64,000 bases of DNA from an uncultured Arachnia sp. (lineage in GTDB: Bacteria; Actinomycetota; Actinomycetes; Propionibacteriales; Propionibacteriaceae): positions 1 to 64,000 of the forward strand of contig CANMNB010000004.1 in assembly GCA_947499145.1 (NCBI GenBank), in the 5' to 3' direction. A program made the position numbers and the translations under genes. Every line of letters starts with the position of its first letter. Position 1 is the first letter of the stretch. Below are positions 56,314-64,000 of this stretch, one piece after another. The notes under the pieces are model-generated. The model worked only from the letters and a program-made list of their open reading frames with translations, was not told where the DNA came from and did no database searches.

Positions 56314-57288
56314 ATGACCCACCGCCCGGCACTCGCCGCCGCCGTCGCGGCCGCCACCCTGCTGGCCGCCTGCAGCACGCCCGAGCAGGCACCCGAGGCG
56401 GAGGAGACCGTCTCGATCGGGGCAGTGACCATCGTCTCCCATCCCTCGCTCGACGCCGTCTTCGAAGGGCTGAAGTCGGGCCTCGCCGACGCGGGCTACG
56501 TCGAGGGCGAGAACCTGGAGCTTGAGTTCCAGAACCCGCAGGGCGACCAGGCGACCCTGGCGAACATCGCCAACACCTACGCCGGCTCGGACCACGACCT
56601 GTTCGTCGCCCTCGCGACGCCGCCCGCGCAGGCGCTGTCGCAGGTCATCCAGGACCGCCCCATCGTCTTCGCCTCCGTCACCGACCCTGTCGCGGCCGGC
56701 CTGGTGGAGTCGATGGACGCCCCCGGCGGCAACGTCACCGGCACCAGCGACCAGCTGCCCACCGATCGCCAGCTCGCCCTGCTGCAGGAGATCCTCCCCG
56801 ACGTCGAGACCGTCGGCATCGTCTACAGCTCCGCCGAGGTGAACGCCCAGGTGCAGGCCGAGGCCGCCATCGCCGCGGGCGAGGAGCTCGGGATCGAGGT
56901 GCTCACCGCGACGATCGCCAACTCCTCGGAGGTGCAGCAGGCGGCCGAGTCCCTCGACGTCGACGCCTACTTCACGCTCGTGGACAACACCGTCGTCAGC
57001 GCCATCGAGTCGATCGTGCAGGTGGGCGAGCAGCGTGGCCGACCGCTGGTGACCTCGGACCCGGACTCCGTGGGCCGCGGCGCCATCGCCGCCCTGTCCA
57101 CGGACTACGAGGCGCAGGGCCGCCAGACCGCCGAGATGGTCGTGCGCATCATCGAGGGCGCCGACCCGGCCGAGACCGCCGTCGAACTCCAGAAGTCGCT
57201 GAAGCTCGTGGTGAACCCCGACGCCGCCGAGCGCATGGGCGTGACCATCCCCGACGCCGTGCTCGACCGGGCCGACGAGATGTACTGA
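56314..57288 (+). CDS. TrpX-type ABC transporter substrate-binding lipoprotein
   Basis: 324 residues. Signal with lipobox LLAACS (Cys about 20). ABC_sub_bind (TrpX/YtxE-like) fold with VSIGAVTIVSHPSLDAVFEGLKSGLADAGY, NPQGDQATLANIANTY, FVALATPPAQAL, VFASVTDPVAAGLV, VGIVYSSAEVNA and YFTLVDNTVVSAIES. In relatives this family binds tryptophan or other small amines; the ligand here is unknown. TACACT at 56287-56292 may be its -10. Followed by a paralogue and by permease and ATPase genes. Confidence 0.9.
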   Translation: MTHRPALAAAVAAATLLAACSTPEQAPEAEETVSIGAVTIVSHPSLDAVFEGLKSGLADAGYVEGENLELEFQNPQGDQATLANIANTYAGSDHDLFVALATPPAQALSQVIQDRPIVFASVTDPVAAGLVESMDAPGGNVTGTSDQLPTDRQLALLQEILPDVETVGIVYSSAEVNAQVQAEAAIAAGEELGIEVLTATIANSSEVQQAAESLDVDAYFTLVDNTVVSAIESIVQVGEQRGRPLVTSDPDSVGRGAIAALSTDYEAQGRQTAEMVVRIIEGADPAETAVELQKSLKLVVNPDAAERMGVTIPDAVLDRADEMY

Positions 57289-57360
57289 GCGGTGGACGCG
57301 GTCGGGCGCCCCGGTCGCTGGTAACTAGGCTGCACCCGAGCACACATCACGAGGAGAACC

Positions 57361-58425
57361 ATGAAGATCAGGACCGCCGCCCTCGGCCTCATCGCCGCAC
57401 TCGCCCTCACGGCCTGCGGCGGGGACGCCGACCCGGCCGAGACCGCAGCGCCGGACGTCGACGAGACGACCGCCGCCGAGACGTCGGCCGAGGAGACCTC
57501 CGCAGAGGAGACGACGGGCGAGGAGACCGCCGCCCCCACCGAGTCGTACTCCATCGGGGTGGCCACCATCGTCTCCCACCCCGCGCTGGACGCGGTGCAG
57601 GAGGGCTTCAAGGAGGCGTTCGCCGAGGCGGGCTACGCCGAGGGGGAGGGCGTCACGTTCGACATCCAGAACGCGCAGGGCGACCAAGCCACGCTCACCA
57701 ACATCGCCAACACCTTCGCCAGCTCCGACCACGACCTGTTCCTGGCCATCGCCACCCCCACTGCGCAATCGCTGGCCACCGTCATCCAGGACCGGCCGAT
57801 CGTCTTCGCCGCCGTGACCGACCCCGTCGCCGCCGGCCTCGTCGCCTCCTGGGACGCCCCCGACGCCAACCTCACCGGCGTCTCGGACCTCAACCCGATG
57901 CGCGCCCAGCTCGAGCTGATCCAGGAGGCGATGCCCGACGTCGCCACCGTCGGCATCGTCTACAGCTCCGGTGAGGTCAACTCCGAGGTGCAGGTGGCCG
58001 AGGCCGAGAAGGCCGCGGAGGAGCTGGGCCTCGAGATCCGCAGCGCCACCGTCACCAACTCATCCGAGGTGCAGCAGGCCGCCGACTCGCTCGACGTCGA
58101 CGCCTACCTGATCCCCACCGACAACACCGTCGTCTCCGCCGCCGAGGCCGTCATCCAGGTGGCCGAGCAGAAGCAGGCCCCCGTGTTCGCCTCCGACGAG
58201 GCGACGATGGAGCGCGGTGCCGCCGCCGGCCTCAGCGTGAACTACCTCCAGCAGGGCCGCGACGCGGCCGCCGTCGCACTGCAGCTGCTCGAGGGTGCCG
58301 AGGCATCGAGCATCCCCGTCGAGACCCAGACGGAGTTCGACCTGTTCGTCAACGTCGAGGGCGCCAAGGCACAGGGCCTGGAGCTGCCGGAGGGCATCGT
58401 CTCCCGCGCGACGACGCAGTTCTGA
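57361..58425 (+). CDS. Second TrpX-type substrate-binding lipoprotein
   Basis: 354 residues, ATG behind GAGGAGA. Lipobox ALTAC (Cys about 19), then a Thr/Glu/Ala-rich linker of about 40 residues that the first copy lacks, then the same fold (SIGVATIVSHPALDAVQEGFKEAFAEAGY, NAQGDQATLTNIANTF, VFAAVTDPVAAGLV, YLIPTDNTVVSAAEA). A tandem duplicate that has clearly diverged. A TAGGCT box at 57326-57331 could give it its own transcript. Next gene, a permease, begins 7 bp after its stop. Confidence 0.9.
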   Translation: MKIRTAALGLIAALALTACGGDADPAETAAPDVDETTAAETSAEETSAEETTGEETAAPTESYSIGVATIVSHPALDAVQEGFKEAFAEAGYAEGEGVTFDIQNAQGDQATLTNIANTFASSDHDLFLAIATPTAQSLATVIQDRPIVFAAVTDPVAAGLVASWDAPDANLTGVSDLNPMRAQLELIQEAMPDVATVGIVYSSGEVNSEVQVAEAEKAAEELGLEIRSATVTNSSEVQQAADSLDVDAYLIPTDNTVVSAAEAVIQVAEQKQAPVFASDEATMERGAAAGLSVNYLQQGRDAAAVALQLLEGAEASSIPVETQTEFDLFVNVEGAKAQGLELPEGIVSRATTQF

Positions 58426-58432
58426 GTCCCGC

Positions 58433-59329
58433 ATGGTCATCGCGCTGGAGATCGGACTGCTGTACGCCGTCATGGCGTTGGGTGTGTACCTGACGTACCG
58501 GGTCCTCGACTTCCCGGACCTGACGGTGGACGGCTCGTTCACGACGGGGGCGGCCACCTGCGCCATCCTCATCGTGAACGGCGTACCGGTCCCCATCGCG
58601 GTGGTCGCGGCCGTGATCGCCGGCATGATCGCCGGGGCGATCACCGGCCTGCTCCACGTGTGGGGCAACATCAACCCGCTGCTGGCGGGCATCCTCACCC
58701 AGATCGCCCTGTACTCGATCAACCTGCGGATCATGGGCAACAAGGCCAACCTGCCCCTGCTCCGCAACGAGACCCTGTTCAGCCCGCTCCGTGAGGCAGG
58801 GCTCCTCGGCACCTGGTGGTCGATCGGCATGTTCACCGTGTTCGTGGCGCTGGTCGGGGCGATCGTCTACTGGTTCCTCGGCACCGGCTACGGTGTGGCG
58901 ATCCGGGCCACCGGCGACAACGAGATGATGGCGCGCTCCCAAGGCATCAACACCGGGCGCACGAAGATCGTCGGCCTCATGCTCTCCAACGGCATGGTGG
59001 CCCTGTGCGGCTCGATGGTGGCGCAGTACCAGGGATTCTCGGATATCTCGATGGGCATCGGCCTCATCGTCGCCGGTCTGGCCTCGGTCATCGTCGGCCA
59101 GGCGATCTTCGGCATGACCGCCGTGTGGCAGGCCGTCACCGCCGCCGCCCTCGGCTCGATCATCTACCGCGGTGTCATCCAGGCCGCCCTCAGTGCCGGC
59201 CTCAACCCGAACGACATGAAGCTCATCTCGGCGGTCCTCGTCGTGCTCGCGCTGGTCCTGCCCCAGTGGGGCGTGTTCAAGCGCCTGCGGATGAGGCGCC
59301 GTCGAATGCTGGAAGCCAGGGCCGCCTGA
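58433..59329 (+). CDS. TrpY-type ABC transporter permease
   Basis: 298 residues from ATG 58433. BPD_transp_2 type membrane protein, about eight helices, with DFPDLTVDGSFTTGAA, LLAGILTQIALYSINLRIMG, RATGDNEMMARSQGINTGRTKIVGLMLSNGMVALCG and QYQGFSDISMGIGLIVAGLASVIVG, all typical of the TrpY/YtxD-like group. Stop overlaps the ATPase start by one base (TGATG). Works with the two upstream binding proteins. Confidence 0.92.
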   Translation: MVIALEIGLLYAVMALGVYLTYRVLDFPDLTVDGSFTTGAATCAILIVNGVPVPIAVVAAVIAGMIAGAITGLLHVWGNINPLLAGILTQIALYSINLRIMGNKANLPLLRNETLFSPLREAGLLGTWWSIGMFTVFVALVGAIVYWFLGTGYGVAIRATGDNEMMARSQGINTGRTKIVGLMLSNGMVALCGSMVAQYQGFSDISMGIGLIVAGLASVIVGQAIFGMTAVWQAVTAAALGSIIYRGVIQAALSAGLNPNDMKLISAVLVVLALVLPQWGVFKRLRMRRRRMLEARAA

Positions 59330-60120
59330 TGCTCAACCTCTCGGACATCACCAAACGGTTCTTCGCCGGCACCGTCAACGAGCGCACGGCGCTGGACGGC
59401 CTGTCGCTGACGCTGAACGAGGGCGACTTCGTCACCGTCATCGGCTCCAACGGCGCCGGGAAGTCCACGCTCCTGAACGTCATCTCGGGGCGCTACCTGC
59501 CCGACTCCGGCAACGTCGTCATCGACGGCCGGGACGTGACGAAGATGGCCGAGCATCGTCGCGCCCGCTGGGTGGGACGCGTGTTCCAGGACCCGATGGC
59601 CGGGACCAGCCCCCACCTGACGATCGAGGAGAACCTGGCCATCGCCTTCGGCCGCGGCGGACGTCGGGGCCTCGGGATGGCCGTGACCAAGTCGAAGCGC
59701 GAGGTCTTCCGCGAGGAGCTGCGCTCGCTCGAGCTGGGCCTCGAGGACCGGCTGGAGATGCGCGTCGGGATGCTGTCGGGCGGCCAGCGCCAGGCGCTGT
59801 CCCTGCTGATGGCGACGTACTCCAAGCCCGCCATCCTCCTGCTCGACGAGCACACGGCCGCGCTCGACCCATCGCGGGCGGAGCTCATCACGCGCCTGAC
59901 GGGGGAGCAGGTGGCCCGCCACGGGCTGACCGCCCTCATGGTGACCCACAACATGCACCAGGCCATCGAGTTGGGCAACCGGCTGATCATGATGCACGAG
60001 GGCCGGATCGTGCTCGAGGTGGACGAGGAGGCCAAGGCACGCACCACGCCTGAGCACCTGCTGGAGGAGTTCAGCAAGATCAAGGGCGCCGCCCTGTCCG
60101 ACCGGACGCTCCTGGACTGA
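59329..60120 (+). CDS. TrpZ-type ABC transporter, ATP-binding protein
   Basis: 263 residues. Walker A GSNGAGKST (about 39-47), Q-loop FQDPMAGTSPHLTIEENLAIA, signature LSGGQRQALSLLMAT, Walker B ILLLDEHTAALDP and H-loop VTHNMHQAIELGNRL. The MAGTSP sequence after the Q-loop is characteristic of this subgroup. Last gene of the two-SBP/permease/ATPase unit; no terminator, but repeat copy E follows. Confidence 0.93.
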   Translation: MLNLSDITKRFFAGTVNERTALDGLSLTLNEGDFVTVIGSNGAGKSTLLNVISGRYLPDSGNVVIDGRDVTKMAEHRRARWVGRVFQDPMAGTSPHLTIEENLAIAFGRGGRRGLGMAVTKSKREVFREELRSLELGLEDRLEMRVGMLSGGQRQALSLLMATYSKPAILLLDEHTAALDPSRAELITRLTGEQVARHGLTALMVTHNMHQAIELGNRLIMMHEGRIVLEVDEEAKARTTPEHLLEEFSKIKGAALSDRTLLD

Positions 60121-60181
60121 CCCGCCCCGACGGTCGCCGCCCGCGCCGTCGCCACCGGCCCCCGCTCCGTCGCCCGCCCCC

Positions 60182-60243
60182 GCGAAAATCGATCAGTGAT
60201 CGATTTTCCCCCGTCCGCTTCCGAGAACTGAACGCTGACCCCC
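60182..60243 (+). repeat. Intergenic repeat copy E
   Basis: Contains the full palindrome, 11-bp arms AAAATCGATCA / TGATCGATTTT around one G. The motif pair lies at 60182-60199 and 60221-60238, 39 bp apart. CCCCCGGTTTTGCCA follows, as in copy C. Confidence 0.9.
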
Positions 60244-60341
60244 CGGTTTTGCCACCGGCCCCGCGACGGCGCACCTCGCGGATCCCCGGGGTGACGTCGG
60301 ATCGGTGGTTATCCTTGAGGCGCCGGTCGAACGGAGATCAC

Positions 60342-61370
60342 GTGAGCAGCCAGAACACGACTCCGGGGCGCCCCAACATCCGTCAGGTGGCGTCCCGGGC
60401 AGGCGTGTCCCACATGACGGTCTCCCGCGTCCTCAACGGCCACCCCAACATCCGACCCGAGACGCGTGAGCGCGTGCTCCAGGTGATCGGTGAGCTGAAC
60501 TACCGGCCCAACAGCGCCGCCCGGGCGTTGGCCACCCAGCGCACCCGACGCATCGGCGTCATGATCGAGAGCGCGCTGGAGTACGGTCCCACGGGCACGC
60601 TCCGCGGGCTCGAGGTGGCCGCCCGGGCAGCGGGGTACTCCGTCACGTCCGTGGCCCTGCGATCCGGGTCGGAACTGACCCCCCAGGAGGCGGTCGACCA
60701 CCTCACGGCCCAGGGCGTGGATGCCATCTGCGTGATCGCGCCGCGGTCGTCGTCGGTCGCGGCACTGCGGCAGCTCTCCATCGACGTGCCCGTCCTGGTC
60801 ATCAAGTCACAGCTGGACGCGCACTTCCTCACCGTCGCCGTCGACCAGCACGCAGGGACCGGCATGCTCGTCGACCACCTCGCACGGCTCGGCCACACCG
60901 ACGTCCTCCACCTCTCCGGACCTCTGGACTGGCTGGACGCCCGTGCGCGTGAGCGCGCCTTCCATGCGCGCTCGGCCGAATGGCAGATGCGGCAGCGCCC
61001 GGTCGTGGTGGGCGACTGGTCCGCCGACTTCGCCTACGACTGGGTCCGCAGCATGAAACGCGCCCCCGAGTACACCGCCATCTTCGCCGCCAACGACGAG
61101 ATGGCGCTCGGGCTGCTGCACGGCTTCCACGAGCGGGGCATCACGGTCCCCGACGACATGAGCGTCGTGGGATTCGACGACATCCCGCTGGCCGCGCATT
61201 TCCTGCCGCCCCTGACGACGATCAGACAGGACCTGGCTGCACTCGGTCGCACCTCCGTGGAGGTCCTCAGCGCCGCGGCGGAGGGACGCGAGATCCCCCA
61301 GCGCACGCTCCACCCCGTCGAGTTGGTCGTGCGCGCATCGACGGGACCGCCGCCCAGGAGAGCACGATGA
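60342..61370 (+). CDS. LacI-family transcriptional regulator
   Basis: 342 residues from GTG 60342 (GGAGA just upstream); the in-frame upstream extension is unlikely. HTH PNIRQVASRAGVSHMTVSRVLNGHPNI, hinge RPNSAARALATQRTRRIGVM, and a PBP-like sensor domain with TAIFAANDEMALGLLHGFHERGI and VVGFDDIPLAAHFLPPLTTI. Translationally coupled (ATGA) to a sugar ABC ATPase gene. The TTACCGGTAA-type sites at 62946-62968 are the best candidates for its operators. Confidence 0.93.
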   Translation: MSSQNTTPGRPNIRQVASRAGVSHMTVSRVLNGHPNIRPETRERVLQVIGELNYRPNSAARALATQRTRRIGVMIESALEYGPTGTLRGLEVAARAAGYSVTSVALRSGSELTPQEAVDHLTAQGVDAICVIAPRSSSVAALRQLSIDVPVLVIKSQLDAHFLTVAVDQHAGTGMLVDHLARLGHTDVLHLSGPLDWLDARARERAFHARSAEWQMRQRPVVVGDWSADFAYDWVRSMKRAPEYTAIFAANDEMALGLLHGFHERGITVPDDMSVVGFDDIPLAAHFLPPLTTIRQDLAALGRTSVEVLSAAAEGREIPQRTLHPVELVVRASTGPPPRRAR

Positions 61371-62899
61371 CGGGACCAGTGCCTGTCGTCGAGCTGCGCC
61401 ACATCACCGTCTCCTTCCCGGGTATGGAGGCCCTGAAGGAGGTCAGCCTCCGGCTGTTCCCGGGCGAGGTGCACGCCATCCTGGGGGAGAACGGCGCGGG
61501 GAAGTCCACCATCATCCGCGCGCTCAACGGCGTCGTGCCCCTCCAGTCCGGGACCATCGTGGTCGACGGCGCGCGCCGCGACCTCCGTTCGCCGGCCCAC
61601 AGTCAGGCACTGGGGATCGAGACCGTCTTCCAGGACGTGCAGCTGCAGCCTGCGCTCAGCGTGGGGGAGAACGTCATGCTGGGCCACGAAGTCGTCGGCC
61701 GCCTCGGCATCGACCGGCGTGCGAGCGACGACGTCGCGGCGCGGACCCTCACGAGCCTGGGACTGGAGAACCTGCAGCTGTCCCGCAAGGTCTCGTCCCT
61801 CTCGCCGTCGGAGCGGCAACTCGTGGCCATCGCCCGGGCCATGGCGACGAAGCCCCGCGTGCTACTCCTGGACGAGCCGACGGCCAGCCTGGAGAACACC
61901 GACGTCGCCCGCATGTTCGGCGTCATCCGGCGGCTCCGTGACAGCGGCGTCGCGATCGTGTTCGTCTCCCACTTCCTCGACCAGGTCTATGCCATCAGCG
62001 ACCGCCTGACGATCCTGCGCGACGGCGCCCTCGTCGGCGAGTACCTGACCGACGACATCGACCGGACCGAGCTCATCTCTCTCATGCTCGGACGGGATCT
62101 CGACGCGCTGCAGCAGCTGGGATCCGAGCGGCAGGCCCACCGTGAGGAGCCCGACGGCGAACCGGTGCTGACGGCGGACGAGATCTCCCGCGACGGTGTC
62201 CTCACCCCCACGGACCTTGAGCTGTACCGGGGCGAGATCGTCGGGTTTGCCGGACTGCGCGGCTCGGGTCGCACGGAGCTGGGTCGGTTGCTCGCCGGCG
62301 TGGACCGCTCCGACACCGGGCATGTGCGGCTGGACCGGAGCGCCACGGCCGGGTGGGCAGCCGGGGCGCGGGCCGGTGCGAGCTACCTTCCCGAGGACCG
62401 CTCCGACGGGGGAGTGATCCACGACCTCTCGGTGGCCGACAACATCGTGCTGGCGCTGCAGGCAGCACGTGGGTGGCACCGGCCCATGACCGAGCGCGAG
62501 CGCAACGAGATCGTCGACTGGTACCTGACCACGTTCAACATCGACCACGTCAGCCCCGACGCCCCCGTCGGGACGCTCTCCGGGGGATCCCAGCAGAAGG
62601 TGCTCATGGCCCGGCTGCTGGCGACGCGTCCGCGCATCGTCGTCCTGGACGAGCCGACGAGCGGCATCGACATCGCCTCCAAGGTGGAGATCCAGGCGCA
62701 GGTCTCCAAGCTGGCGACGCAGGGGGTCTCCGTGGTGTTCATCTCCTCGGACCTGGCCGAGGTGGTCCGCCTCGCGGATCGCATCGTCGTGCTGCGCGAC
62801 GGCACCAAGATCGGCGAGCTGAGCAACGGGCCTGGCGTCACCGTCGACACGGTGGTGGAGATGATCGCTGCCGACCTCGAGTCGCTCGGGACGTCCTAA
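61367..62899 (+). CDS. Sugar ABC transporter ATP-binding protein with two ATPase domains (RbsA/YtfR type)
   Basis: 510 residues. First domain: Walker A GENGAGKST near 38, signature region LSPSERQLVAIARAMA, Walker B VLLLDEPTASLENTD, FVSHFLDQVYAISDR. Second domain (from about 255): degenerate Walker A GLRGSGRTELGRLL, signature LSGGSQQKVLMARLLA, Walker B IVVLDEPTSGIDIASK. This asymmetry is normal for CUT2 importers of monosaccharides. The adjacent binding protein suggests a furanose or galactose-type sugar. Membrane subunits are presumably beyond the window. Confidence 0.94.
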   Translation: MTGPVPVVELRHITVSFPGMEALKEVSLRLFPGEVHAILGENGAGKSTIIRALNGVVPLQSGTIVVDGARRDLRSPAHSQALGIETVFQDVQLQPALSVGENVMLGHEVVGRLGIDRRASDDVAARTLTSLGLENLQLSRKVSSLSPSERQLVAIARAMATKPRVLLLDEPTASLENTDVARMFGVIRRLRDSGVAIVFVSHFLDQVYAISDRLTILRDGALVGEYLTDDIDRTELISLMLGRDLDALQQLGSERQAHREEPDGEPVLTADEISRDGVLTPTDLELYRGEIVGFAGLRGSGRTELGRLLAGVDRSDTGHVRLDRSATAGWAAGARAGASYLPEDRSDGGVIHDLSVADNIVLALQAARGWHRPMTERERNEIVDWYLTTFNIDHVSPDAPVGTLSGGSQQKVLMARLLATRPRIVVLDEPTSGIDIASKVEIQAQVSKLATQGVSVVFISSDLAEVVRLADRIVVLRDGTKIGELSNGPGVTVDTVVEMIAADLESLGTS

Positions 62900-62942
62900 C
62901 CGCTCCGTGACCCAATCGTTATCGACGAATGTCGGACACCTC

Positions 62943-62971
62943 TTGTTACCGGTAAATGTTCCCGGTAACAT
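62943..62971 (+). promoter_or_regulatory. Promoter of the YtfQ-like gene, overlaid by operators
   Basis: TTGTTA (62943-62948), 17-bp spacer, TAACAT (62966-62971). The operators below cover the -35, spacer and -10. Confidence 0.7.
62944..62970. promoter_or_regulatory. LacI-type tandem operators
   Basis: Two central-CG sites 13 bp apart: TTACCGGTAA (62946-62955, perfect palindrome) and TTCCCGGTAA (62959-62968). Together they also form a 9-bp inverted repeat, TGTTACCGG and CCGGTAACA, with a 9-nt gap. Confidence 0.75.
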
Positions 62972-63055
62972 CACCGTCAATGCCGGTACTCCGGCGAGTG
63001 AAGAATCGGATCTGTCACCAGGGCGGTGGGGGTCCACATCTCAAGGAGGAGACAG

Positions 63056-64000
63056 ATGTCCACATCCAAGCGTTGGGCCCGGATGGTGGGTCTCGTCGGG
63101 GCCGCAGCCATGGCCCTCACGATGACCGCGTGCGGCGAGGACGACTCGGCCATCGGGGCCGACCCCGCAAGCACCGGTGGTAGCGATTCCGAGGTGACGA
63201 CCATCGGGTTCGTCGCCGTCGGTCCGGAGGGCGCCTGGCGCCAAGCCAACGAGAAGAACATGCAGGAGACCTTCACGGAGGAGGCCGGCTACGAACTCAA
63301 GTACGCCCCGGCCACCAACCTCGACCAGAAGTCGCAGATCGACGCCTTCACCTCGTTCGTCGACGAGGGAGTGGACGTCATCCTGCTCTCGGCCACCGAG
63401 GGGTCGGGCTGGGAGGACTCCCTGACGCGTGCGCAGGAGGCCGAGATCCCGGTCATCCTCATCGACCGCGGTATCGAGCCCGACAACACTGACCTGTACG
63501 TGACCCGGATCGCGCCCGACAACATCGAGGTCAGCAAGGCCGTGGCGTCGTGGGCGCAGGAGGAGTTCCCGGACGGGGCGAACTACTTCGTCCTCGAGGG
63601 CCCGGCCGGCGTGTCCGTCGTCAACGAGCGCAACGTCGGCTGGGACGAGGTCATCGGCTCGGACTCCAAGTTCAACAAGGTGGGCGCCCAGACGGCGAAC
63701 TGGTCCACCGAAGAGGCGAAGGGCGTCTTCGAGACGGTCCTGAAGTCGAACAACAACGACGTCCAGATGGTGTTCGCCCAGAACGACGAGATGGGCCTCG
63801 GTGCCGTCCAGGCGGTCGAGGAGGCGGGCCTGGTCCCCGGTGAGGACGTCAAGATCGCCACGATCGACGGCACGAAGAACGCCCTCCAGGCACTGGCCGA
63901 CGGCAAGCTCAGCTTCGTCGCCGAGTACAACCCGCTGTTCGGCGAGACGGCGATGGACGTCGTCGAGAAGGTGCTGGCCGGTGAGGACGTCGAGCCCTAC
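63056..64000 (+). CDS. Sugar ABC transporter substrate-binding lipoprotein, YtfQ-like (runs off the window)
   Basis: First 315 residues; no stop before the window ends. ATG 63056 behind AAGGAGG. Lipobox MTACG (Cys about 26). Peripla_BP_4-type fold with IGFVAVGPEGAWRQANEKN, QIDAFTSFVDEGVDVILLSATEGSGWEDSL, IPVILIDRGI, LYVTRIAPDN and VFAQNDEMGLGAVQAVEEAG, close in pattern to YtfQ galactofuranose/galactose binding proteins. Own promoter with LacI-type operators; partner of the upstream two-domain ATPase. Confidence 0.93.
   Translation, partial: MSTSKRWARMVGLVGAAAMALTMTACGEDDSAIGADPASTGGSDSEVTTIGFVAVGPEGAWRQANEKNMQETFTEEAGYELKYAPATNLDQKSQIDAFTSFVDEGVDVILLSATEGSGWEDSLTRAQEAEIPVILIDRGIEPDNTDLYVTRIAPDNIEVSKAVASWAQEEFPDGANYFVLEGPAGVSVVNERNVGWDEVIGSDSKFNKVGAQTANWSTEEAKGVFETVLKSNNNDVQMVFAQNDEMGLGAVQAVEEAGLVPGEDVKIATIDGTKNALQALADGKLSFVAEYNPLFGETAMDVVEKVLAGEDVEPY

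Overview
High-GC, high-coding-density DNA from an actinobacterium. Frequent GTG starts, one TTG start, TANNNT-type -10 boxes, several apparently leaderless genes and families such as DUF1707, DUF4112 and DUF4126 support this. The gene set (sugar and osmolyte transport, a glutaminyl-tRNA synthetase) would suit a propionibacterium-like lineage, but that placement is inference. No tRNA, rRNA, insertion sequence, integrase, phage gene or CRISPR array was recognised.

The backbone is the ribosomal protein/RNA polymerase region, all on the + strand: rplJ-rplL-rpoB-rpoC (7.4-16.3 kb), rpsL-rpsG-fusA-tuf (22.9-27.3 kb), the S10 operon rpsJ to rpsQ (32.7-38.0 kb), the spc operon rplN to rplO then secY-adk-map (43.6-50.7 kb), and infA-rpmJ-rpsM-rpsK-rpsD-rpoA-rplQ (52.1-56.2 kb). 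Several blocks have a recognisable promoter in front and a hairpin terminator behind.

Accessory cassettes, mostly nutrient uptake, sit at the joints of this backbone. In order: an orphan AbiEi-type/DUF559 protein bracketed by inverted copies of a repeat; a secreted multidomain GH10 xylanase; a polar amino-acid ABC importer; a LacI-controlled carbohydrate ABC importer with an intracellular (alpha/alpha)6 glycosidase; a glnS/DUF4112/gltX/glutathionyl-hydroquinone-reductase-like group; a ProVWX-type osmolyte importer with two binding proteins, splitting S10 from spc; small DUF1707, YciI and DUF4126 genes before infA; a TrpXYZ-type ABC system with two binding proteins; and a second LacI-controlled (YtfQ/YtfR-like) sugar importer that runs off the right edge.

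The most unusual non-coding signals are: a five-copy intergenic repeat containing an 18-bp motif at a fixed 39-bp interval and a palindromic core; a palindromic repeat plus 30-bp tandem array in front of rplN; LacI-type operators lying directly on good promoters at both sugar clusters; and an LPXTG motif at the extreme end of the xylanase with no membrane anchor after it.
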